The notes under the pieces were generated by a model. The model did not search any database and was not told the origin of the DNA. It saw only the letters and a program-made list of their open reading frames with translations. From Rhodococcus sp. 1168 (GTDB lineage Bacteria > Actinomycetota > Actinomycetes > Mycobacteriales > Mycobacteriaceae), in NCBI RefSeq assembly GCF_002091955.1, contig NZ_MKKY01000091.1, positions 315,001-379,000 of the forward strand: DNA of 64,000 bases, read 5' to 3'. Made by a program: the position numbers and the translations under genes. Shown piece after piece: positions 13,421 through 23,200 of the stretch. Every line of letters starts with the position of its first letter. Positions within the stretch are counted from its first letter, which is position 1.

Positions 13421-14520
13421 TGGCCACCGTTTCGAAATATCAGACCGCCAAAGGCGAGCGCTACCGTGTCCGCTACCGCACTCCAGACGGACGCTCGACA
13501 GACAAGCGCGGATTCCAATCCAAGGACGCCGCCGAGAAGTGGGCGAACCACGTCGAGGTCGACATGATGGCGGGCAAGTACGTCTCGCCCGCAGCAGGCA
13601 TGGTGACCGTGGGGCAACTCGCGCAGGAGTGGTACGACAGCAAGATCGACGTGAAACCATCCTCGCTGGAGCGGTACCGGCAGACGCTCGAGCAACAGAT
13701 ACTCCCCCACTGGGAGAACTGGAACGTCTCGAAGCTCACCCCGGCCGGGCTTCAAGCATGGATCAACGAGCTCTCGCGTGACCGCGCGCCCTCGACGGTG
13801 AAGAAGGCGCACCATGCGATATCGATGATCCTCGACGTCGCGGTGCGTGACAATCGGATCGCGGCCAACCCTGCGGCGAAGCTGAACCTGCCTCGCTCAC
13901 GACACGACGAGCCGACGTTCCTCACTCGGGACCAGGTGTTCACGCTCGCCGAGAAGGCCGGCGCGGGCGAGCTGGTCGTGTTGACGCTCGGATTTACCGG
14001 GCTGCGATGGGGCGAGATGGCGGCGCTCAAGGTTCGGCGGTGGGATGCAGCACGGCGGCGGCTCACTGTCGCGGAGTCGGTGACCGAGATCAACGGGACT
14101 CTCAATTGGGGAACCCCGAAGACGCACGCCTCACGGACAGTTCCTGTGCCGACGTGGCTCGCGGATCGGATCACCGAGAGCGTCGAAGGCAAGGGACCGG
14201 ACGATCTCTTGTTCTCGACGCGATCGGGCGGAGTCCTCCGCAACAAGAACGCGCGCAGAGATTGGTTCGATCAGGCCGTCGTCGATGCCCGACTGCCGCG
14301 GGTCACCCCTCACGATCTGCGGCACACTGCGGCCTCGATTGCGATCTCGGTCGGGGCGAATGTGAAGGCCGTGCAACGGATGCTCGGGCATGCTTCGGCA
14401 GCGATGACGCTCGATCTGTACGCGGGTTTGTTCGAGGACGATCTGAACGATGTCGCGGATCGCATCGAGGGTCCGTCGACTGCCTCGGTGACGGCGTTGC
14501 GTGTGGTTCGCGATGCCTGA
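13417..14520 (+). CDS. Tyrosine recombinase integrase
   Basis: A 367-residue phage integrase. An N-terminal arm-binding domain (about 1-60, YRVRYRTPDGRSTDKRGF) is followed by the core-binding SAM-like domain (62-150) and a catalytic domain with R197 (TGLRWGE), H299-x2-R302 (HDLRHTAA), H325 (LGHAS) and nucleophile Y335 (LDLYAGLF). It should recombine attP with the tRNA 3' end found 120 bases downstream. Two adjacent ATGs (13417, 13420) are possible starts. The gene overlaps the DUF3263 stop. Confidence 0.92.
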   Translation: MMATVSKYQTAKGERYRVRYRTPDGRSTDKRGFQSKDAAEKWANHVEVDMMAGKYVSPAAGMVTVGQLAQEWYDSKIDVKPSSLERYRQTLEQQILPHWENWNVSKLTPAGLQAWINELSRDRAPSTVKKAHHAISMILDVAVRDNRIAANPAAKLNLPRSRHDEPTFLTRDQVFTLAEKAGAGELVVLTLGFTGLRWGEMAALKVRRWDAARRRLTVAESVTEINGTLNWGTPKTHASRTVPVPTWLADRITESVEGKGPDDLLFSTRSGGVLRNKNARRDWFDQAVVDARLPRVTPHDLRHTAASIAISVGANVKAVQRMLGHASAAMTLDLYAGLFEDDLNDVADRIEGPSTASVTALRVVRDA

Positions 14521-14524
14521 TTTC

Positions 14525-14544
14525 TTGCCCACATTTTGCCCACA
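14525..14544 (+). repeat. Tandem TTGCCCACA repeats, possible integrase arm sites
   Basis: TTGCCCACA occurs at 14525-14533 and again at 14536-14544, 11 bases apart, about one helical turn. They sit between the integrase gene and the tRNA-derived core, where arm-type sites of tyrosine integrases are found. Binding is inferred from position and spacing only. Confidence 0.4.
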
Positions 14545-14638
14545 AAAACGAGTTAACACTGGGGGTAGACGGGTAACACCGGTCGGTAAAGCCCCCGCTC
14601 ACAAGGCATTCGACGACCTGACCTGCACCCCGGTTCGA

Positions 14639-14684
14639 TCTCATAATCCATTGGTCGCGGGTTCGAGCCCCGCCCGCCCCACCA
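14639..14684 (+). other. Attachment-site core: 3' part of a tRNA gene with anticodon CAU
   Basis: The sequence contains an anticodon loop CTCATAA (anticodon CAT), a complete T-arm (GCGGG/CCCGC around TTCGAGC), acceptor strand CCGCCCC, discriminator A and CCA. No matching 5' acceptor strand (GGGGCGG) or D-arm lies upstream. It is therefore a tRNA fragment, the usual product of phage integration into a tRNA gene. Elongator Met and Ile2 tRNAs share this anticodon and cannot be told apart here. Confidence 0.85.
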
Positions 14685-14925
14685 TCTGACCGGTATTCGA
14701 CACGGACACCCAAAAAAACGTTGGTAAGTGATCCCCCGATTCCAGCCCGGGGCAGCGCTAGGGTCTGATCGACCTCCAAGACGAGTGTGGTTAGACTCTG
14801 GGTCGCCGCAACGGCCAATCTCGATTCTCCTATCCGGGAACGGGACTCAGCGCGGCGCGGCCTGACCAACCGGACGGCCGGCGAGACGTGTCGACGTGTC
14901 GGCACACTGACTTGCGTAGGGGTCC

Positions 14926-15981
14926 ATGAGCATCGACGCGCGCACCAAAGAATCCGCAAGCCCGAAGACGGCCCGCAGGCCCTGGCAACGAGCGAAGGTC
15001 GTCCTCGGCACAGTCGTAGCCGTGGGCGCCGTTGTCGCTATCGCTGGAGCTCTCACACCATGGCCCTCGGCCATGGTGATCCGTGCCGTCTTCACCAAGG
15101 GCGGTGACGACACCGCCGCGGAGATGGACAAGCACGTCCCCGAGACGAAGCTCTCGGTGCAGGGCGATGTCGCCTACGGCGATGACGGAGCCGACACCAC
15201 AATGGATGTCTTCCGTCCGGCATCCGCCACCGGTCCGCTGCCGGCGATCGTCTGGATCCACGGTGGCGCCTGGATCTCGGGTTCGAAGGAGAATGTCGAC
15301 CCGTACATGCGCATCCTCGCCGCCGAGGGATACACGACCATCGCGGTGAACTACACGATCGGGCCCGAGGGCGTGTATCCGCTCGCCGTGCACCAGCTCG
15401 ACGCGGCACTGGGCTACATCGATGAACACGCCGAGGAGCTGGGCGTGGACACGAACCAGATCGTGCTTGCCGGAGATTCGGCCGGTGCACAGCTCGCCAG
15501 TCAGATGGCGACCCTCATCACGAACCCGGACTACGCCGAGATCATGGGCATCACTCCGTCTCTGAAGCCCGATCAACTGGTCGCGACCGTCCTCAACTGC
15601 GGTGTCTACGACCTGTCGGCGCTCGCCCAGCTCGACGGCATCACAGGCTGGGGATTCAAGTCGGCCATGTGGGCGTACTCCGGCACGAAAACCTGGGCTG
15701 CGGACTCCGCCGGCGCCACGATGTCGACGATCGACTGGGTCACCGCGGACTTCCCGACGACCTATATCTCCGGCGGCAACGGCGACGGTCTCACCTGGCT
15801 GCAGTCGATCCCGATGGCGCAGCGCCTCACCGAGCTCGGTATCGAGGTGACGACCCAGTTCTGGCCGGCACCACACGAACCGCAGCTCCCGCACGAATAC
15901 CAATTCCACCTCGATCTGCCCGACGCGCAGACAGCACTGCAGAAGACCATCACCTTCCTGAACACGCAGACCAAACGCTGA
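14926..15981 (+). CDS. Membrane-anchored or secreted alpha/beta hydrolase (HSL-like esterase)
   Basis: A 351-residue protein. One hydrophobic helix (about residues 24-43) acts as a signal anchor. The catalytic domain has the oxyanion HGGAW motif (H112-G113-G114) and nucleophile elbow GDSAG (S185), typical of hormone-sensitive-lipase/carboxylesterase enzymes. The acidic residue is probably near GNGDGLT and the catalytic His near the C terminus (HEYQFH). The likely substrate is an ester or acylated molecule at the cell surface. It is the first chromosomal gene after the phage junction and reads alone. Confidence 0.8.
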   Translation: MSIDARTKESASPKTARRPWQRAKVVLGTVVAVGAVVAIAGALTPWPSAMVIRAVFTKGGDDTAAEMDKHVPETKLSVQGDVAYGDDGADTTMDVFRPASATGPLPAIVWIHGGAWISGSKENVDPYMRILAAEGYTTIAVNYTIGPEGVYPLAVHQLDAALGYIDEHAEELGVDTNQIVLAGDSAGAQLASQMATLITNPDYAEIMGITPSLKPDQLVATVLNCGVYDLSALAQLDGITGWGFKSAMWAYSGTKTWAADSAGATMSTIDWVTADFPTTYISGGNGDGLTWLQSIPMAQRLTELGIEVTTQFWPAPHEPQLPHEYQFHLDLPDAQTALQKTITFLNTQTKR

Positions 15982-16095
15982 CGACCGGCGCGCTTTACTT
16001 CGCGCTGCTCCAGAATCGAATGCTCGTCCGGCCCCGCTTCGATACGTTGGCGCAGTTCAGGCGGGATTTCACAGAAGTAGGAGGTCCTCGGCTTG

Positions 16096-16569
16096 CTACG
16101 GAACCACGGTGACGGGCCAGCGTCCGGTTTTCACCAACCGCACCGCGACGGACCCGAACATCCGGTGACCTGCATGTTCGGATGCCCCGACGACAATGGC
16201 ATCGACCCGTAGTTCGGCGGCGATTGCGACGAGGCCGCTGTAGGGATCCCCCTGGGCGGTGCGGAACTCCCACCGGATCGATTCCATCCGCGTGGCGGAA
16301 TCTCTTATGTAGGCGAGCAGTTCTTCGGCGATCTCTTCGCCCGTCTCGACGAGCGGGATTCCAGCCTGGCCCCATCCGGTGGTGAACAGTTGCTGAACGT
16401 AGGCGAGAACCAGCAACGAGTCCTGGCGTCTCGCCAGCCCCGCGGCGTATGCCGCTGCTCTCCATGCGGAATCCGACCCGTCGATGCCGACGAGAATCGC
16501 TTTCGGCCCGTCGACACCGTATTCGAAGATGTGCGTTCGGTTATCGCGGGTTTCCGCTGACTCATCCAC
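16096..16569 (-). CDS. Universal stress protein (UspA family)
   Basis: A 157-residue single UspA domain starting ILVGIDGSDSAW and ending with the ATP-binding signature VGASEHAGHRMFGSVAVRL (G-x2-G-x9-G-S type). USPs of this type bind ATP and help survival in hypoxia or stasis in actinomycetes. It is transcribed away from the cupin gene across a 113-base divergent spacer. Confidence 0.85.
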   Translation of the reverse strand: MDESAETRDNRTHIFEYGVDGPKAILVGIDGSDSAWRAAAYAAGLARRQDSLLVLAYVQQLFTTGWGQAGIPLVETGEEIAEELLAYIRDSATRMESIRWEFRTAQGDPYSGLVAIAAELRVDAIVVGASEHAGHRMFGSVAVRLVKTGRWPVTVVP

Positions 16570-16682
16570 GTCTGCAGGTTACCCAGGCACGGAACGTAAC
16601 TCGCTGATAGGTGCCCCGGACCCCATTTCCGGGTTCTAGTCTGGACTTCCGCTACTGAGCCACCGACGAGAGGTTCACGAAC

Positions 16683-17135
16683 ATGTCCAAGATCGTCCGC
16701 TCGGTCACTGTCGGGTTCTGCTGTATCGCTACTGCGACACTGTCTCCTGCGCTCGCCTTTGCCACTCCGCCGTCTGGCGTAACGGCCGAGACACTGGCAC
16801 ACGTATCTTCTCCGCTCATCCCCGGCAGTGCCGACCTTGCCGGAACCAACTTCACTGCACGCAAGATCACGATCGCGCCCGGCGGCTCTACTGGATGGCA
16901 TTTTCACGATGGCCCGGTGTACGCCTATATCGAATACGGTGTCTTGACCAGGACCCTGACGGATTGCAGCGAGGTGTCGACCCCGGCAGGAAATGTTGTG
17001 GTCGAGGATGTCGGGAGCAACCACGTTCACGAGGGCATCAATGCCGGGACTGTTCCGGTCGTTCTGTACGCGGCGTACATCGAGCCTCCCGGTAAGCCGT
17101 TCGCAGAGGATGCGCCTGCTCTGCCGTGCGCCTGA
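16683..17135 (+). CDS. Secreted cupin-domain protein
   Basis: 150 residues. A signal peptide with cleavage after AFA (about residue 27) leads a single cupin. Metal-ligand candidates are H73 and H75 in GWHFHDGP and H114/H116 in NHVHEG. The second motif lacks an obvious Glu, so metal binding may differ from the classic 3-His-1-Glu site. It ends with a Pro/Ala-rich tail and a C-terminal Cys. Substrate unknown; it is probably exported to the cell wall space. Confidence 0.75.
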   Translation: MSKIVRSVTVGFCCIATATLSPALAFATPPSGVTAETLAHVSSPLIPGSADLAGTNFTARKITIAPGGSTGWHFHDGPVYAYIEYGVLTRTLTDCSEVSTPAGNVVVEDVGSNHVHEGINAGTVPVVLYAAYIEPPGKPFAEDAPALPCA

Positions 17136-17247
17136 GCAACCTGACGCTGGATCGGAGCTGTGCGGTCGGTACCCTGTATGTCGAATGTGGCTCCTCGGGA
17201 AACGGGCAGCGCACGGAAAGCATTATATTTTTTCGAACGGAGTCTTG

Positions 17248-17988
17248 ATGAACGACGACTCGATTCTCGACAAATCGGCCACGGCCGACCCCGCTACGGT
17301 CTTCGCCGCACTTGCGGACATCGTCTATCGCGGTCGGGAAGCTGAGGAGGTCTACACAGCCATCTGCGTGGCGGCGACGCTGCTGGTGCCCGGGTGCGAT
17401 CATGCCAGCCTGATGCTGACCGGTCGGGGCAAGCCGGTGACGGTTGCGGCTTCGGATCAGATCGCACGGGTCGTCGACGACATCGAGCGCGCTACCGGCG
17501 AAGGACCCTGTCTCGACGCAATCATCAGTGAGGCAGCTCAGATGGAACCGGACTTCAACACTCCAGGACCGTGGCCCGCCCTTGCCCGCGGGGTCCTTGC
17601 GCGGACGCCCGTGCGTGGCGCCATGGGTTTTCGATTGATGCTCGACAGCAAGAAGGTAGGCGCACTCAACCTGTTCAGCGACACTGCCGGCCGATTCGAC
17701 AGCGATACAGCTGACCGTGCAATCGTGGTCGCAGCGTTCGCAGCCGTCACAGTTACCGCAATCATCAAAGGCGAACAGGCCGACACTCTGCGTCTCGGTC
17801 TAGAAAGTAACAGGGAGATCGGGAAGGCCATCGGCTTGTTGATGGCCATGCACGAGGTCACCGACGATCAGGCTTTCGAGATGCTGCGCAAGACATCTCA
17901 GGATATGAACGTCAAGATCGCAGCGCTGGCGCGATCGGTAATCGAGTCGCACACCCAAAGCCTGCACAGCCAGAGCCTGCAGCCCTGA
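17248..17988 (+). CDS. GAF-ANTAR transcription antiterminator/regulator
   Basis: 246 residues. The GAF domain (about 15-165) includes CVAATLLVPGCDHASLML and the TGEGPCLDAI motif typical of actinobacterial GAF-ANTAR proteins. The ANTAR domain (about 180-235) reads SNREIGKAIGLLMAMHEVTD. ANTAR proteins bind paired hairpins in RNA and prevent termination. The ATG at 17248 follows a GGAG site; longer upstream frames overlap the cupin gene and are not used. The target is not evident nearby. Confidence 0.85.
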   Translation: MNDDSILDKSATADPATVFAALADIVYRGREAEEVYTAICVAATLLVPGCDHASLMLTGRGKPVTVAASDQIARVVDDIERATGEGPCLDAIISEAAQMEPDFNTPGPWPALARGVLARTPVRGAMGFRLMLDSKKVGALNLFSDTAGRFDSDTADRAIVVAAFAAVTVTAIIKGEQADTLRLGLESNREIGKAIGLLMAMHEVTDDQAFEMLRKTSQDMNVKIAALARSVIESHTQSLHSQSLQP

Positions 17989-18010
17989 GGGCCTGAGTGC
18001 CTGACCGCTC

Positions 18011-18048
18011 GGGTTGTGTGCGGCCAGTCGGCGGACTGCACACAACCC
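18011..18048. terminator. Strong bidirectional hairpin between convergent genes
   Basis: GGGTTGTGTG (18011-18020) pairs perfectly with CACACAACCC (18039-18048), and an inner CAGTC/GACTG pair extends the stem. It lies between the convergent ends of the GAF-ANTAR gene (17988) and the MFS gene (18057), as expected for a shared terminator. Confidence 0.75.
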
Positions 18049-18056
18049 CGTGCGGG

Positions 18057-19544
18057 TTACTCGCTCGGAACCATCGGCCCGGGAGCGTCCACGCGCTTGG
18101 GCAACGCAAAAACCAGCAGCAGTGCCACTACTCCAAAGGCTGCGCTGACAGACATCGCAATCGACGCCCCGTGCATGAATCCGCTGGCCACAGTATCGGG
18201 TCCGGTGATATCCAGATTGCCGAACAGAACGCTGCCGATGATTGCGATACCGACGGCGCTGCCTATCCGCTGCATCGTGGCGATGACGCCGCTCGCTGCA
18301 CCTGCATCTGCGCGGTCGACGGTTGCCACGATGAACTGAGCATTCGGGGCGATGAATGCGCCGTTGCCCAGACCGCCGATCAGCATGGGCAGCAACAATT
18401 TCCAGTTGGTGAGATCGGCAGCATCGGTAGTAGCCAAGATCAGCCACATCCAGATCAGGCTGATCGCGACGAACGAGGTGCCGATCAACAGAACTGTACG
18501 ACCGAGCCGCTGTGTGAGCCGGTTGCTCTGGGACGCGGCAATGATGCTGCCGATTGCGAACGGAAGCATCACGATGCCGGAAGACAGTGCAGAGTTTCCG
18601 AGCCCGCTCTGCCACAGCAGCGAGATAGTGAAGAAGATACTGGTGAACGACGCGAAATAGACGAGCGCGAGAATGGTCCCACCGGTGAAGGCGGGGTGCG
18701 CGAACAGCTTCGGCGGCACCAAGGGGTTGTCACGACGCTTGGTGTAGAACACTTCCCACGCAGCGAAAACTGCAATGAGAACGACACCCGCCACGATCGA
18801 GACATAGGTCCAGACCGGCCAACCTTGGTCCTGCCCTTCGATGAGAGGGACCAACAGTGCGACCAGACCTGCGGTGATGAGGATAAGTCCGATCCAGTCG
18901 ATTCCAGTCTTCGCCGCAACTGTTCGGTTCTCCGAGCGTCCTGGAAGCAACAGTGCAGCAGCAACGAGTCCGACGATTCCGATCGGTAGGTTCACCCAGA
19001 ACACGCCACGCCAACCGTTTTCATCCCCGAAGGCTTCGATGATGAGACCGCCGGCAATCGGCCCCAACGCCGTCGAGACACCGATGACTGCGCCCATAAT
19101 CGCAAAGGCTTTGCCTCGCACCTGAGCTGGGAACAGAAGTTGGATGAAGGCCGTCACGGCGGGGACGAAGATACCGCCTGCGAGTCCCTGCACGATTCGC
19201 GAGATGACCAATTGGAGGTCGTTCTGTGCGAGGCCGCAGGCAAAGCTGGCGACGGTGAACAGTGCCAGTCCGGTGAAGAAGACCCACTTGTGGCCGACGC
19301 GGTCACCGATCTTTCCTGCAGGAATCAACGCCAGCCCGAAAGCAAGGGCGTATCCGGAAATGATCCACGAAAGAGTTGCCTCGGAGGCATCGAGGCTTGT
19401 GCTGATCGTCGGTAGCGCAACGTTGACGATGGTCGTGTCCAACAATGCCATGAACATCCCGAGCAGCAGTACAACCAGTGCCTGCCATGCGCGACGTGGC
19501 ACTTCGACGGGAGGCGCCGATACCCGTGAGCTGTTGTCGGTCAT
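18057..19544 (-). CDS. DHA2-family (EmrB/QacA) multidrug efflux transporter
   Basis: A 495-residue MFS protein with 14 predicted membrane helices. It shows the DHA2 motif LDTTIVNVALPTI in helix 1, motif A (GKIGDRVGHKWV) after helix 2 and motif C (ALGPIAGGLI) in helix 5. It should export hydrophobic drugs or toxic metabolites using the proton gradient. It lies 20 bases downstream of the PadR regulator and is surely co-transcribed with it. The ATG at 19544 starts just before the transporter-typical polar N terminus. Confidence 0.88.
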   Translation of the reverse strand: MTDNSSRVSAPPVEVPRRAWQALVVLLLGMFMALLDTTIVNVALPTISTSLDASEATLSWIISGYALAFGLALIPAGKIGDRVGHKWVFFTGLALFTVASFACGLAQNDLQLVISRIVQGLAGGIFVPAVTAFIQLLFPAQVRGKAFAIMGAVIGVSTALGPIAGGLIIEAFGDENGWRGVFWVNLPIGIVGLVAAALLLPGRSENRTVAAKTGIDWIGLILITAGLVALLVPLIEGQDQGWPVWTYVSIVAGVVLIAVFAAWEVFYTKRRDNPLVPPKLFAHPAFTGGTILALVYFASFTSIFFTISLLWQSGLGNSALSSGIVMLPFAIGSIIAASQSNRLTQRLGRTVLLIGTSFVAISLIWMWLILATTDAADLTNWKLLLPMLIGGLGNGAFIAPNAQFIVATVDRADAGAASGVIATMQRIGSAVGIAIIGSVLFGNLDITGPDTVASGFMHGASIAMSVSAAFGVVALLLVFALPKRVDAPGPMVPSE

Positions 19545-19564
19545 CTTGTCTCGCTGTTCTGTAT

Positions 19565-20140
19565 TCACGTGGGAAGTGGGGGGTGAATTCTGTGTCGTTC
19601 GTCGGCGAGAATGCCCGGTAATGCAGCAACGAATCCTTCGTGCCATTCGATCTCTGCCCGCAGACGATGTTCGCGATGCTCGAGCGCGTAGGTTTCTGCC
19701 AACGTCAGATACGGATGCGCTTGCTCGTTCGCATCGACGGTGGTTCGAAGGAGTTCGTTCAACAGGCGGACCCGTTCTTCGATCACCTCGGGTAAGTGGT
19801 CGAGCCTGTCGGGGTCGAGCCTGGTCAGAGCCAAGTCGAACGGATCGGGGCGAAGCACGAAGTTGGACAGGCCTTCGCTCTGCAACGCTCGCAGCTGCTC
19901 CCGCCCACCATCGGTGATCGCATACACCTGCCGGGCCGGGAAGTTTCCGTCCTGTTCGGTCCGCACATCGGCGATCAGCCCCTCGGCATGAAGTCTCTTC
20001 AGCGCACCGTAGAGGCCCCCCACCGAAATATCCGTCCACATCTGCACATGTTCTTCTTCCGCCAAGAGGCGAAGTTGATGACCATGCATCTCGCCTCGCT
20101 GCGCGAACGAGCCGAGAATGAACAATCGGATCGAAGACAC
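19565..20140 (-). CDS. PadR-family transcriptional repressor
   Basis: 191 residues. The N-terminal winged helix has the PadR pattern: RLFILGSFAQRGEMHGHQLR, then GGLYGALKRLHAEGLI and the wing with RQVYAITDGGREQL. The C-terminal half is a helical dimerisation domain. GTG at 20140 is chosen because the family normally starts just before SIRLFIL and a 20-base palindrome lies immediately upstream. PadR proteins repress drug pumps until a ligand binds; the MFS pump follows in the same operon. Confidence 0.85.
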   Translation of the reverse strand: MSSIRLFILGSFAQRGEMHGHQLRLLAEEEHVQMWTDISVGGLYGALKRLHAEGLIADVRTEQDGNFPARQVYAITDGGREQLRALQSEGLSNFVLRPDPFDLALTRLDPDRLDHLPEVIEERVRLLNELLRTTVDANEQAHPYLTLAETYALEHREHRLRAEIEWHEGFVAALPGILADERHRIHPPLPT

Positions 20141-20143
20141 GCG

Positions 20144-20163
20144 AGTACTCTTGCATGAGTACT
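20144..20163. promoter_or_regulatory. Probable PadR operator, AGTACTC-N6-GAGTACT
   Basis: A perfect 7-base inverted repeat with a 6-base centre sits three bases upstream of the padR GTG, in the divergent spacer to the nitrate reductase gene. Autoregulation of PadR and its pump is the simplest reading. The site is about 85 bases from the divergent start, so an effect on nitrate reductase is possible but unsupported. Confidence 0.7.
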
Positions 20164-20247
20164 TATTGGTGTCAAAATTCGCATCACCATCTCTGATGTG
20201 CCTCTGTGAGGACAACGTCACCTCGGGCTAACTGATGCGTCATCGAC

Positions 20248-23200
20248 GTGAATCGTCCGGTGCGCATCGTGGGAGTCGTGTTACCGAAGCCGATCGATAT
20301 CTCCGTAGTCGCGCATTCCGTCAAGACGGTGTGCGCCTACTGCGGCGTCGGTTGCGGCATGAAACTGCAGATCGAACAACGCCATGACCAATCCTCGACA
20401 ATCACCACATCAGTCGGCGACAAGTCCCACCCTGCCAATTTCGGGCGTCTCTGCACCAAGGGCTCGACGACGTCGGACATGCTCGCTGCGCCCGGACGGC
20501 TCGACACCGCGCGTGTGCGGGCCAGCCGCGGCGATGATCCGCAACCGGCGGACGCGATGGAAACGATCGAGCGAACAGCGCGGAAGCTGCGCGCGCTGAT
20601 CGACGAGCACGGTCCCGACGCTTTTGCCCTCTATGTCTCGGGGCAGATGTCCATCGAGGCGCAGTATCTGTCCAACAAGTTGGCCAAAGGTTTCATCGGA
20701 ACCAATCAGATCGAATCGAACTCTCGCCTCTGCATGGCCAGCGCGGGCACCGGCTACAAGCAGTCACTCGGTGCCGACGGGCCGCCCGGGTCGTACGAGG
20801 ATTTCGATCATGCCGATGTCTTTCTGGTGACCGGGGCGAATATGGCCGACTGTCACCCGATTCTGTTTCTGCGGATGATGGACCGCGTCAAGCGAGGCGC
20901 GAAGTTGATCGTCGTCGACCCTCGACGGAACGCGACTGCCGACAAAGCTGATCTTCACCTGAAGCTCGCGCCAGGGACGGACTTGGACCTACTCAACGGA
21001 GTGCTGCACATCCTGCTCGCGGAGGGGTTGACCGACGACCGGTTCATCGCCGAGTTCACCGACGGCTGGGACGTCATGGAGGACTTTCTGGCCGACTACA
21101 CACCGTCTCGCGTGAGCGCCAAGACTGGTATCCCCGAGGCCGATCTGTACACGGTCGCACGGTGGATCGGTGAGGCAGAGAACTGGATGAGCTGCTGGAC
21201 AATGGGACTCAATCAGTCGACGCACGGGACGTGGAACACCAATGCCCTGGTCAATCTGCACTTGGCGACCGGTGCGATCTGCAAACGTGGAAGCGGACCG
21301 TTTTCGCTCACCGGCCAACCGAACGCCATGGGCGGCCGTGAAATGGGTTACATGGGACCGGGGCTTCCCGGCCAGCGGACAGTATTGGTCGACGAGGATC
21401 GAGCCTTCGTCGAGAACAAGTGGAACCTCCCATCAGGCACGCTGCGTACCGATGTCGGTGCGGGCACCATCGACATGTTCGCCCGGATGGCCGACGGGGA
21501 GATCAAGGCATGTTGGATCATCTGTACCAATCCGGTTGCGTCGGTAGCTAATCAAAAGACAGTTATCGCAGGTCTCGGGCGGGCCGAATTGGTGATCACC
21601 CAGGACGCATTCGCCGACACGGAAACCAACGGCTATGCCGACGCCATCCTCCCAGCGGCCCTGTGGACCGAGTCCGAGGGCGTCATGATCAATTCCGAAC
21701 GGAATCTCACTCTGTTCCAGAAGGCCGTCGACGCTCCCGGTCAAGCAATGCCGGATTGGCAGATCATCGCGCTGATGGCGTGCGAGCTCGGCTACTCCGA
21801 GGCGTTCACCTATTCGTGCGCAGAGGACATATTCGAGGAGATCAAGGAGTTCTCCAACCCCAAAACCGGATACGACCTACGCGGCGTCACCTACGAGCGA
21901 CTCCGTACGACGCCGCTGCAGTGGCCGTGCCCGCCGGACGACGACGAGGATCGCCACCCGATCAGATACCTCAACGACGGCGTCAGCCAACCTCTGCGCA
22001 CGCTCGACGACGGCAGTACACCGCACCTGTCCTTTCCCACGCCATCCGGTCGGGCCCAGTTCTTCGCCCGACCATCGATGTCACCGGCAGAGATGCCGGA
22101 CGACGACTACCCCTTCCTACTCAATACCGGCCGCCTGCAACATCAATGGCACACGATGACCAAGACCGGGAAAGTGGCGAAGCTCAACAAGCTGAATCCG
22201 GGTCCTTTCGTCGAGATACATCCGAGTGACGCCGAACGCCTCGGGTGCGAGTCAGGTGACCGGGTCGAGATCGCATCGCGTCGGGGGCGGGCGGTACTGC
22301 CCGCGCTCGTCAGCGACCGGGTGAGGCCGGGTGACTGCTTCGCCCCGTTCCACTGGAATGATTCGTTCGGTGAATACCTGTCGATCAACGCGGTGACCAA
22401 CGACGCGGTCGATCCGTACTCACAGCAACCGGAGTTCAAGATCTGTGCGGTCACTTTGACGAAAGTCCTTGCAGCGCAATCGCAGTCGCATTCCGCCCCT
22501 GAGGACGGAGGAAATGCCCCGTCGCCGATCGACGCCTTTGCCAACCTCGTGGGTGAAGTCTCCGGGCCGTCGCTGCCCCTTCCGCTGATCGAGCAGCGTT
22601 ATGTAGCGGGCCTGTTGGCCGGATTACGGACGGACGCCGGCCGTAGTGCCGCGGGAGTTCCCACTCTGCCGGCGACGACGCCGTTGTCCGCTGAAACCCA
22701 CGCCTGGCTCGGCGGCATGCTCGCCGGCTTGTTCTCCCGCAGCGCCGCGATTTTGACGCCGGAGACTCCCGTTCCCGTCGACTCGGCCGGCGGTGACAAT
22801 GACAATGACGAACCCCCGGTACTCGTACTGTGGGCTTCCCAGACCGGGACGGCAGAAGAATTCGCGTTCAACTGCGTCGAGCATCTCCGGTCGACGGGTC
22901 TTCTCGTCGAAGAGCACGTCATGGAGAAATTCGCACCAACCGAGTTGGTGCGGTACCGCGATGTGCTCCTGATCAGCAGCACTACCGGCGACGGTGACGC
23001 CCCCGACAACGGCATGTCCTTCCTCGACGGACTGTCCGAAGACTGCGCTCCTGATTTGTCTGGAAACAGATTCGCTGTTCTCGCCCTCGGTGATTCGAGC
23101 TACGATAATTTCTGCGGAAACGGTCGACGTCTCGACAGTCGATTCACCGAACTAGGTGCGCAGCGCCTGGTGGGACGCGTCGACTGCGAGCCGGAATTCG

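Larger units (their letters stand above)
1..14690. mobile_element. Integrated temperate phage, right-hand part (left end outside window)
   Basis: A leftward early-gene block (recombination, methylation and small proteins), a divergent immunity switch and a tyrosine integrase end next to a 3' tRNA fragment. This is the usual layout of an actinophage integrated into a tRNA gene. The integrase-proximal junction is inside the window. By the geometry of tRNA integration, the intact tRNA should lie at the other junction, left of position 1. No capsid, tail, terminase or lysis genes are visible, so whether the element is a complete prophage cannot be judged. Confidence 0.9.
14521..14925. other. Phage-chromosome junction, no gene
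   Basis: This 405-base stretch holds the two TTGCCCACA repeats, the tRNA fragment and then about 240 bases of chromosomal sequence before the hydrolase ATG. I see no open frame with coding character and no second tRNA. Confidence 0.7.

Noticed and set aside
13072-14520. Longer integrase reading frame of 482 codons
   Set aside because: The extra 115 codons overlap the ImmA/IrrE and DUF3263 genes; the conserved integrase start is at 13417.
14560-14690. A complete tRNA gene
   Set aside because: Only the anticodon loop, T-arm and acceptor 3' strand are present; the 5' acceptor strand and D-arm are missing.
18057-20156. Longer transporter frame of 699 codons
   Set aside because: The upstream part runs out of frame through the padR gene on the same strand; the transporter begins at 19544.
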